Of a stretch of 44,958 nt of DNA, positions 6,552-13,803 are shown in pieces; positions within the stretch are counted from its first letter, which is position 1, and each line of letters starts with the position of its first letter. The position numbers and the translations under genes are program-made. The DNA comes from Collinsella sp. UBA6357 (GTDB taxonomy: Bacteria > Actinomycetota > Coriobacteriia > Coriobacteriales > Coriobacteriaceae). Location of the stretch: positions 63,288 to 108,245 of the forward strand of contig DJRP01000025.1 in NCBI GenBank assembly GCA_002437815.1, in the 5' to 3' direction. The notes below the pieces were generated by a model. That model was not told the origin of the DNA. It did no database searches and was given only the letters and a program-made list of their open reading frames with translations.

Positions 6552-8432
6552 ATGAATCCGTATACGTCCTCTGGTTCGGTCGCCACGATGACGGCCAACG
6601 TCTCGGGAAACGACAACCTCAACGACCTCGGTACCGGGCCGCATGGCGATGGCGGGGAGCGCTATGCCGCGGGCGCGGTGACGCGTCGCCTGCTGTGTTA
6701 CGTCCGCCCGCATGCGGGCTCGTTCGTGGCGTCGTTTGTGAGCGCGGCGGTCTCGGTGATCCTGCAGCTCTATACCCCGATCATCATCGGCGAGGGCATC
6801 GACATGATCGTCAGCGCCGGTCGGGTTGACTTTGCCGCCCTGGCGCCGCTGGTGCTCAAGCTGGCCGTTGTGGTGGTGGCCGCTGCCGCCTTCCAATGGC
6901 TGCAGGGCTACTGCGTCAACCGCCTGAGCTACGAGACGGTGCGCGACCTGCGTATCGAGGCGAGCGACAAACTGAGCCGCATGCCGCTCAAGTTTATCGA
7001 CGGGCATGCCCACGGCGACCTTATCAGCCGCGTGGTCAACGATGTCGACCAGGTGGGCGATGGCTTGCTCCAGGGCTTCACGCAGCTCTTTGGCGGCGTG
7101 GTGACCATTGTGGGCACGCTCGCCTTTATGCTGTCGATCAACCTTGCCATGACGGCGGTCGTGGTGGTGGTGACGCCGCTTTCCATCTTTGCGGCGGGTG
7201 CGATCGCCAAGCTGTCCAACAAGAGCTTTACGGCTCAGCAGCGCATCCAGGGCGAGCTCGGCGGCCATATCGAGGAATATGTGGGCGAGCAAAAGCTTGT
7301 GTCGGCCTTTGCGTACGGCGATCGTGCCCAGGAGCGCTTCGACGCGCTCAACGCCGAGCTGTACACCGCCGGTGAGCGCGCCCAGTTTATGGGGTCGCTC
7401 TCAAACCCCGGTACGCGCTTTATCAACAACATCATCTATGCCGTGGTGGCCGTGATCGGCTGTATCGGTGCCATTACGGGCGTGCCGGCTCCGCTCACTG
7501 TGGGACAGGTGCAGGTGTTTTTGAGCTATGCCAACCAGTACACCAAGCCGTTCAACGAGATCACCAACGTGATCACGCAGATCCAGACGGCCTATGCGAG
7601 CGCGCGCCGTGTATTCGCCCTGCTCGATGCGACCGAGGAGCAGCCCGACGCCGCCGACGCTATCGAGCTTGCCGAGCCGCGCGGCGAGGTGGTCTTTGAG
7701 CATGTGGACTTCAGCTATGTCAAAGATGCCAAGCTGCTGCAGGATATCTGCCTTGAGGCCAAGCCGGGCATGCGCTTTGCCCTGGTGGGGCCCACCGGCT
7801 GCGGCAAGACCACGCTCATCAACCTGCTGCTGCGCTTCTATGACATCGACGCCGGGCGTATTCTGATCGACGGGCGCTCGTCGCACGACTACACTCGCGC
7901 GAGCTTGCGCCGCAGCTTTGGCATGGTGCTGCAGGATACGTGGCTGTTCGAGGGCACGGTGGCCGAGAACATCGCCTACGGGCGGCCCGACGCCACGCGC
8001 GAGCAGATTATCGAGGCGGCGCGGCGCGCCCATGCGCACAAGTTTATCGTCCAGCTGCCCGACGGCTACGACACCGTGGTCGGCGAGGACGGGGGCAGCT
8101 TTAGCCAGGGTCAAAAACAGCTGCTGTGCATCGCGCGCGTCATGCTGACCGACCCGGCGATCCTGCTGCTCGATGAAGCGACCTCGAGCATCGACACGCG
8201 CACCGAGCTGCAGGTGCAGGCGGCGTTTGACGAGCTTATGCGTGGACGCACGAGCTTTGTGGTGGCGCATCGCCTCTCTACGATTCGTGACGCCGACTGC
8301 ATCCTGGTGATGCGCGACGGTCAGATCATCGAGCGCGGCAACCACGATGAACTGCTCGCTGCGGGCGGCTTCTACGCCAACCTCTACAACAGTCAATTTT
8401 TAGGACGGGGTCCAGAAACGCATGCGCACTGA
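6552..8432 (+). CDS. ABC exporter half-transporter, subunit 2 (canonical site residues)
   Basis: The partner of the preceding gene, 626 residues. Its ATG immediately follows the upstream TAG, with AAGGAGG overlapping the end of the first gene, which implies translational coupling. A non-conserved N-terminal tail of about 45 residues precedes six membrane helices. The ATPase domain has Walker A GPTGCGKTT, the variant signature SFSQGQKQL, Walker B LLLDEATSSID with the catalytic Glu, and AHRLSTI with the H-loop His. The SQGQ signature is common in this subfamily. Together the subunits should form an exporter with one active and one degenerate ATP site. No dedicated terminator is evident before the flavodoxin gene. 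Confidence 0.93.
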   Translation: MNPYTSSGSVATMTANVSGNDNLNDLGTGPHGDGGERYAAGAVTRRLLCYVRPHAGSFVASFVSAAVSVILQLYTPIIIGEGIDMIVSAGRVDFAALAPLVLKLAVVVVAAAAFQWLQGYCVNRLSYETVRDLRIEASDKLSRMPLKFIDGHAHGDLISRVVNDVDQVGDGLLQGFTQLFGGVVTIVGTLAFMLSINLAMTAVVVVVTPLSIFAAGAIAKLSNKSFTAQQRIQGELGGHIEEYVGEQKLVSAFAYGDRAQERFDALNAELYTAGERAQFMGSLSNPGTRFINNIIYAVVAVIGCIGAITGVPAPLTVGQVQVFLSYANQYTKPFNEITNVITQIQTAYASARRVFALLDATEEQPDAADAIELAEPRGEVVFEHVDFSYVKDAKLLQDICLEAKPGMRFALVGPTGCGKTTLINLLLRFYDIDAGRILIDGRSSHDYTRASLRRSFGMVLQDTWLFEGTVAENIAYGRPDATREQIIEAARRAHAHKFIVQLPDGYDTVVGEDGGSFSQGQKQLLCIARVMLTDPAILLLDEATSSIDTRTELQVQAAFDELMRGRTSFVVAHRLSTIRDADCILVMRDGQIIERGNHDELLAAGGFYANLYNSQFLGRGPETHAH

Positions 8433-8441
8433 AGCAAGTGG

Positions 8442-8469
8442 TTTACATCTGTCCGTTAAGTACTAAGAT
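8442..8469 (+). promoter_or_regulatory. Putative promoter of the flavodoxin-family gene
   Basis: TTTACA at 8442-8447, a 16-bp spacer and TAAGAT at 8464-8469, in the 112-bp gap after the ABC genes. Confidence 0.4.
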
Positions 8470-8544
8470 ATGCACTTAGCAAATTGCGCCGGCGCCTGGG
8501 GCTCCGGCTTTTTGAATACTGGGGGAATAAGAGGCAACGTGACC

Positions 8545-9138
8545 ATGACGTGCTCGATGGTTGTTAACAGCAAGAGCGGTAACACCAGGATGGTATCGGG
8601 AGCGATCAAGCGTGCGCTGGCGACGGCCGGGGTGGAGTTTATCCACGCGGCGGCGCTCGGTGACCAGATGGATTCCGCGCAGGTTGAGCTTGAGGCGCGC
8701 GAGGCTGCCCGCGCCGACGTGGTGCTCGTGGGCTTTTGGTGCGACAAGGGCACCTGCACGCCCGCGGTCGCATCGCTGCTCGCGCAGCTTTCGGGCAAGC
8801 GCGTGTTTCTGTTTGGCACGTGCGGTTTTGGCAACGATGAGGCCTATTACAAGCAGATCATCGATCGCGTGAGCTCAAACCTTCCCATGGATGCCACGCT
8901 GTGCGGCTGGGCCATGTGCCAGGGTAAGATGGGGCCCGCCGTGCGCGAGCGCTACGAGGCGATGCTCGACGACAATCCCGAGGATGAGCGCATTCGCATG
9001 TTGATCGAGAACTTCGACGTGGCCAAAAGCCATCCCACCAAGGAAGACTTGGAGCACATGGCCGCCGCTGCCAAGAAAGCGGTGCTGGGCGAATGGCGCC
9101 GTCGTTCTCCGATGCATTGCGATATGACATCAGATTGA
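8545..9138 (+). CDS. Flavodoxin-family protein
   Basis: A 197-residue FMN-binding-type protein. Near its start, VVNSKSGNTRMVSGAI corresponds to the flavodoxin phosphate loop (T/SxTGNT-like). The central LVGFWCDKGTCTPAV and VFLFGTCGFGND segments fit the isoalloxazine loops. The C-terminal 60 residues form a helical extension (DNPEDERIRMLIENFDVA) seen in the group that includes BilS-type flavodoxins. I choose the ATG at 8545, with AAGAGG 10 nt upstream. A longer frame from 8470 adds 25 residues without homology and overlaps the putative promoter. An electron-transfer role is likely; the partner is unknown, and the BilS resemblance is from memory. Confidence 0.78.
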   Translation: MTCSMVVNSKSGNTRMVSGAIKRALATAGVEFIHAAALGDQMDSAQVELEAREAARADVVLVGFWCDKGTCTPAVASLLAQLSGKRVFLFGTCGFGNDEAYYKQIIDRVSSNLPMDATLCGWAMCQGKMGPAVRERYEAMLDDNPEDERIRMLIENFDVAKSHPTKEDLEHMAAAAKKAVLGEWRRRSPMHCDMTSD

Positions 9139-9139
9139 A

Positions 9140-9162
9140 AGCCCTGGTTGCCGGGGCTTTTT
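9140..9162 (+). terminator. Intrinsic terminator after the flavodoxin gene
   Basis: AGCCCTGG (9140-9147) pairs with CCGGGGCT (9151-9158), followed by a run of T to 9162. Confidence 0.82.
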
Positions 9163-9261
9163 GGTGTCTCTCGATTCGAAGGCCTTGCGGGTTCGTTTAT
9201 GGTTGATTGCTTGCCTCCGGTGGGCGCTCATCTCGTACCGCTCAGAGAAAAGAACGTTCCC

Positions 9262-9285
9262 TTCAAGAATGAGACAAATGTCTCA
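9262..9285. promoter_or_regulatory. Dyad TGAGAC-N4-GTCTCA upstream of the surface protein
   Basis: A perfect 6-bp inverted repeat occupies 9270-9285. With its left flank it matches 18 of 24 positions of the motif at 4576-4599. It lies about 60-80 bp before the chosen start of the surface-protein gene, where an operator would be expected. The regulator is unknown. Confidence 0.38.
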
Positions 9286-9343
9286 GCACCTTCTGCGTAC
9301 CATGAAGGGAAAAGTCGCTCCCGACGAGAAGCGTGAGGTTCCC

Positions 9344-12300
9344 ATGTATGCCCCATTCCGTGTTTTCCGCCGCCTGTCGAAAATCCCGCATGCAGCTACG
9401 GTGTCGCTCGCCGCGCTGATGCTCGCGAGTGCGGCTTGCGCCACGACTATGCCCGGCATAGCCTATGCGGCTGGTGCGTCGCAGATCACCGACATGACCG
9501 AGCAGGATTATCGAGACCTGGGGCTGGGCACGAGCAAGGATATCCCGGACGATACCGTCGGCCCCTATTCCACGACCGCTCCCACGACGTTCGTCACACG
9601 CAGCGAAGTCTATATGGCGGCCAACGGCAGCCACGGCAACCGGTACACCTTGCGTGACAAGCTGGAGAACATCGAGCGTGGCGACATCGGCGGCGGCAGC
9701 AAGCTCACCGATTTCTACGGAAGCGTGTGGGGCGCTGCCAAGTTCTGGCAAAACGTCAACAGCTTCGACACGGATAGCGACCTCTACAAGCATAGCGATT
9801 ACGGCGGCGGCACCTGGTCGTACCTGAGTGACAATACCTCATCGACGATACTTGCCAATGACAACAACGGCTTCTCGGGCATTCACGCTACGAGCGTTGA
9901 GTTCTGCAACGATGCGAACACGGGTAAAAAGAGTCGCGTCGCCGAGCTTCGTGCCTACGGCGACAGCTCATCCACGGCGATCGATGGCAAGTCGTATGCC
10001 GGAAAGGTTGAGCTGGTCCTCTATTCGTTTAGCAACGGACGTACGCGTAACCTCGACACCCGTTTGCCGGTGACGGTCAACACCAACATGATGTATGGAA
10101 GCCGCTTCAAGTACTTGGACGCCGGCTACCTGCAGGAACATGATGCCGTCTTCGATGTCGAGGCCGGGGATGTCGATGGCGACGGTATCGACGAGCTGTT
10201 TGTATACGCGGGTTGTTATGTCGATGAGGGCGGCGTGCGCAAGGCGATAGTCGACATGTACGACCTAGAGGGCAGCAACTGGAAGCAGAGCGTCGTGAAG
10301 ATCGATGCCGGCAACGCCTCCGACTACACCACGTCCAACAAGGGCAGCAACGACTCCTGGACGCAGCTCCAGTCGGTCCCCGTTGTCTCGTTGGCCGCAG
10401 GCGACCTCGACCGTGATTTTTGCGATGACCTCGCCATCGTGGTCTCGGCGCCCTACGGTAAAAAGAACATCGTTACGTCGACTCATTGCGAGCTGTTCTC
10501 GTGGGATGCGGGCAAAGGCGCGCTTGTCCACGTTGATAGTCTGGGTGATTCGGGCGCCATCTCCCTTTCTTCAAATGGTAAGACCATGGTTGCCGCGAAC
10601 GCGACGTTCGGCACGTTTGCTGCTTACGATGACGAGGGAAGCAAGACGGGCGAAACCGTCACGGGCCTTATTATTGCTGGCTACGATTGGTGGCACGACG
10701 CCTACGATTACGGCTCCAGCGGCGATGAGCTGTATGGCGTGCTGTACCGTTACGCGTACTTTGATTCGGCGTCCGGCGAGTTCAAGCTCTCCGATTGCAT
10801 TGAATATAGAGACGAGCTTATGGCCGCCAATACCTACTACCCGGGACTGCTGGGCGTGCCTTTAAGCGCTTGGGCAAACTCCGGTCAGGATCGGCGTTAT
10901 CCGTGCACGTTGGCGCCTGTCGCCCTTGCCACCGCCAACCTCGACGGTCTGTCCGAGCAGCCTGCAGTTGACGAGCTGTTTGTGGGTGGCGATGTGTTCC
11001 GTGACTTTGCCTGCAACGTGGCGCAGAGCGGGCAACGGGGTCTGGGCTCCAGGATCGGAACTGCCAGTATGAGTAGGCAGCAGTACAACGACAGCAACAA
11101 GTATGACCACAAGGGTATCGAGCAGGTGTGGATCAGTGATGTCAAGGCGGGCAGCGTCTCGGGGTCGGACCGCTATAACGAGAGCTTTATCGCCGTGGTG
11201 GGCAAGCACCGGGACGAGGATTTGCGTAAGAACGACGATTACTATTGGATGACCGTCTCGCACTTTACACTCGACGAGGGTGGAAACGTGTGCCGCGGCG
11301 AGGAACAGGTGATCAGTGAGAGCAACCGCCGTGGTACCACGTATGGCACGTTTATCTCGCTCGCGCTGCCCGATGTCGACAACGACAGCGTCAAGATTGC
11401 GTACAAGGACCGCTATAAGGTCTATACCAATCCGCGCGTGCTTGCCGTGTTGCAGGATGCGCCCTATGTTGAGGATCTGGAGCAGGCATACGGCTATTTG
11501 GTGCTGGGCGGTACGTCATACGGCGAGGGAGCGGCAACGGGCAAAACCCAGGGCTACACCATTGGTGCTGAGCTGGGTGTTGCCGTCGATGTGCAGACTG
11601 GTCCGCCCCTTGTTGCGATACACGCTGCGGTCGATTTTGCCGCCGAGGGAAGCTATGACTATCAAAACGAACGTACGATCAGCACCAGCGTAAGCTACGA
11701 GTCGCATGCTGGCGAGAGCGATAAGGCCGTGCTCTACACGATCCCGATGGTCTATTACGAGTACGAGATCGAAAACGAGGAAACTGGTGGCAAAGGTACG
11801 ATGGCGGCGCCCGTGTCGCTCGGCGCGCAGACCTCAGTCGTCAACGTCGAGACCTATGACCGCATTGCCGAACGGCACAACATGACGCCGCTCAGCAGCT
11901 TTTTGACCAGTCGATCGGGAGAGCCCGGAACATATCAAACGGTGCTCAGCGGCGAAACTCCCGTTGGCGATTCCTTTGGCTTGGGCAAGCCTGGTGTGAC
12001 ACGCGCCTATACGCACAACGGTTTTAACGGCGCCGTCGCGCAGTCGGGGGCGAGTATTGAGCAGACCATCGAAGTCGAGGAAGGTGAGGAACAGGAGCTA
12101 GAGATCGGCTTGACGCTGAACGGTGAGGTTGTCGGGGGTGGAAAGCTCGGAAAGCATGAGGTCATGGGCGGCATATGCTTTGGCGCCAACGCCGGTTTCA
12201 CCACGGGTAAGTCCTCAAGTGAATCGACCGAATACGGCGGTACTGTCGATAACCTGCCAGAAGCCGCACGGGACAAGTACGGTTTCGTGTGGCGTCTGGG

Positions 12301-13453
12301 CGTCAACAAGGTCGATGTCGACAAGTTTGAGGCTGACGCGGGCGACAAGTTCGGCACCAAGGACACCGATCAGTTCTGGATCGTGGGTTATGACGTCAAG
12401 GACGTTGTGATGCCCGACGCGCCGGCTGTTACAGGTTTCACGGCAAGTTCCGTCGATGCGACGAGCGTAACGTTTGCCTGGGATGACGTTCTTTCGAAGG
12501 GGGATGGATTCAGTTACGGTATCGGTATGCTCCAGAGCAATGCGGCGGACGCGGCCGTCAACAGTTGGAAGATTGCCGACAACACGCAGACGTCGCTTGT
12601 CTGGGACGGGCTGCAACCCAATACGGAGTACCGATTTGCGATTGCCGCCGTCAAGAATGGTTCGACTGGTGTGGCTCCCGTGGGAATACGTTCGGCGATT
12701 GTTGCGGTTAAGACGATGCCTGAGGGCATGACGATGTCCGTCGCCGGGCCCACGGCAGACGTCATGACCGGGGCGGATCTGGGCTACGATTCCTCGATCG
12801 AGCGTGCGGCAGGAGATTATCTGACGTTCTCGGCGCTCGGTCGTGTGACGCAGCGCGACGCCGAAGGCAACGAGACGGGGCTGGCGCCATCGTATATCTG
12901 GTACCGTAAGGGACGAGGGGATACCGAGTTCAAGCGTGTGGCGGCGTTTGGCGACGTGGCGGTCGGGGTCGCCTCGACGCTCGAGATTGACCTGACGGCG
13001 AATGATGACGGTGCGCAGTACTACTGCCATGTGGGCTATAACGACGCGGGTCTCGATACCGGAATCACGCTTGTGAACATTGCGATCGAAGAGACCAAGC
13101 CCTCGACGGTAAACGCCGGGCCCGTGCGCATCCATCGCCTGTTCTCCCAAGCAAGCGAGGGCGCTAAGAAGTTTTTGGATCGCAGCATGGTGAACACTGC
13201 CGGCTCCGTTGAGTCCGAAGAACCACAGGAGCCTCAGAATCCGGAAACCCCTGGGAGTACGACAATGCCGGAGACGCCCCAAGATCATGTAAAACCAAAG
13301 AAGGGGGGCAGCGCTAAAACCACGGTCAGCGTCAAAAAGCTCATCAGCACAGGTGATAGAACGTTCATAACAATCGCTGTTGTCGCGTCGGTTGGAGTGG
13401 TTCTGCTGGCGGTAGCGCTCATCATACTGCTCAAGCGGCGCAAGTCCGACTAA
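9344..13453 (+). CDS. Large secreted, membrane-anchored surface protein (propeller, FN3, Ig-like)
   Basis: 1369 residues. Residues 1-44 form a signal peptide (basic VFRRLSK, hydrophobic core, AYAAG end). Residues about 200-680 look like a beta-propeller with FG-GAP/EF-like Ca2+ loops: GDVDGDGIDE (275-284), GDLDRDFCDD (353-362) and PDVDNDS (about 680). Residues about 730-1010 alternate glycine- and serine-rich beta strands that recall beta-pore-forming folds (weak inference). An FN3 domain spans about 1024-1123. An Ig-like domain (about 1160-1250) carries DDGAQYYCHV. A Pro/Glu-rich spacer precedes a C-terminal helix (about 1340-1364) ending KRRKSD; there is no LPXTG. I start at the ATG at 9344, with GAGG 5 nt upstream; the frame is open from 9161. 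A role in adhesion is plausible. Confidence 0.82.
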   Translation: MYAPFRVFRRLSKIPHAATVSLAALMLASAACATTMPGIAYAAGASQITDMTEQDYRDLGLGTSKDIPDDTVGPYSTTAPTTFVTRSEVYMAANGSHGNRYTLRDKLENIERGDIGGGSKLTDFYGSVWGAAKFWQNVNSFDTDSDLYKHSDYGGGTWSYLSDNTSSTILANDNNGFSGIHATSVEFCNDANTGKKSRVAELRAYGDSSSTAIDGKSYAGKVELVLYSFSNGRTRNLDTRLPVTVNTNMMYGSRFKYLDAGYLQEHDAVFDVEAGDVDGDGIDELFVYAGCYVDEGGVRKAIVDMYDLEGSNWKQSVVKIDAGNASDYTTSNKGSNDSWTQLQSVPVVSLAAGDLDRDFCDDLAIVVSAPYGKKNIVTSTHCELFSWDAGKGALVHVDSLGDSGAISLSSNGKTMVAANATFGTFAAYDDEGSKTGETVTGLIIAGYDWWHDAYDYGSSGDELYGVLYRYAYFDSASGEFKLSDCIEYRDELMAANTYYPGLLGVPLSAWANSGQDRRYPCTLAPVALATANLDGLSEQPAVDELFVGGDVFRDFACNVAQSGQRGLGSRIGTASMSRQQYNDSNKYDHKGIEQVWISDVKAGSVSGSDRYNESFIAVVGKHRDEDLRKNDDYYWMTVSHFTLDEGGNVCRGEEQVISESNRRGTTYGTFISLALPDVDNDSVKIAYKDRYKVYTNPRVLAVLQDAPYVEDLEQAYGYLVLGGTSYGEGAATGKTQGYTIGAELGVAVDVQTGPPLVAIHAAVDFAAEGSYDYQNERTISTSVSYESHAGESDKAVLYTIPMVYYEYEIENEETGGKGTMAAPVSLGAQTSVVNVETYDRIAERHNMTPLSSFLTSRSGEPGTYQTVLSGETPVGDSFGLGKPGVTRAYTHNGFNGAVAQSGASIEQTIEVEEGEEQELEIGLTLNGEVVGGGKLGKHEVMGGICFGANAGFTTGKSSSESTEYGGTVDNLPEAARDKYGFVWRLGVNKVDVDKFEADAGDKFGTKDTDQFWIVGYDVKDVVMPDAPAVTGFTASSVDATSVTFAWDDVLSKGDGFSYGIGMLQSNAADAAVNSWKIADNTQTSLVWDGLQPNTEYRFAIAAVKNGSTGVAPVGIRSAIVAVKTMPEGMTMSVAGPTADVMTGADLGYDSSIERAAGDYLTFSALGRVTQRDAEGNETGLAPSYIWYRKGRGDTEFKRVAAFGDVAVGVASTLEIDLTANDDGAQYYCHVGYNDAGLDTGITLVNIAIEETKPSTVNAGPVRIHRLFSQASEGAKKFLDRSMVNTAGSVESEEPQEPQNPETPGSTTMPETPQDHVKPKKGGSAKTTVSVKKLISTGDRTFITIAVVASVGVVLLAVALIILLKRRKSD

Positions 13454-13500
13454 AGGATGCAGTGCCCAGCCTCTATCCGTTGAAGTTCGGCTTTCAAACG

Positions 13501-13535
13501 AAGGGCCCGGCGAGCATCAAGCTCGCCGGGCCCTT
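13501..13535 (+). terminator. Strong hairpin terminator after the surface protein
   Basis: A perfect 15-bp stem (13501-13515 with 13521-13535) with a 5-nt loop, followed by TT. It is A/T-flanked on both sides, so it could act in both directions. Confidence 0.8.
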
Positions 13536-13662
13536 TACCTGTGGTTTTGCCTGGGATCGGTATAGCTCGTGGGGTGGCGGTCCTTAGAAGAATCAGGATG
13601 ACAAGAGACTCGTAAAAATCAATGCTTCTTGGGGCCCAGTCCGCGCAGCAGCCATGGGGCGA

Positions 13663-13783
13663 CAGCAGAAGCCGAGGGACAAGGTCTGTCGCGAGTTCCG
13701 CACGCAAAGAAGGCCACTTAATGTGGCCTTCGTCTTGCGTCAGGACTGTTCGAGCAGCAGACCTTGTCCCTCGGCTTCTGCTG
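13663..13783. repeat. Long palindromic element P2
   Basis: A perfect 26-bp outer stem (13663-13688 with 13758-13783) encloses an asymmetric internal loop (13689-13701 and 13741-13757). Inside is a hairpin (13702-13717 with 13723-13740). It lies between the convergent surface-protein and LtaS-like genes and ends 20 bp from the latter's stop. Its architecture and parts of its internal loop resemble P1 (611-745). Bases 13536-13662, between the terminator and P2, hold nothing I recognise. Confidence 0.8.
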
Positions 13784-13803
13784 CCGTTTCGTAGCCGCGC
13801 GTG

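Noticed and set aside
13663..13783. P2 as IS or MITE terminal inverted repeats
   Set aside because: There is no transposase, no flanking direct repeat is evident, and the interior is a hairpin rather than cargo.
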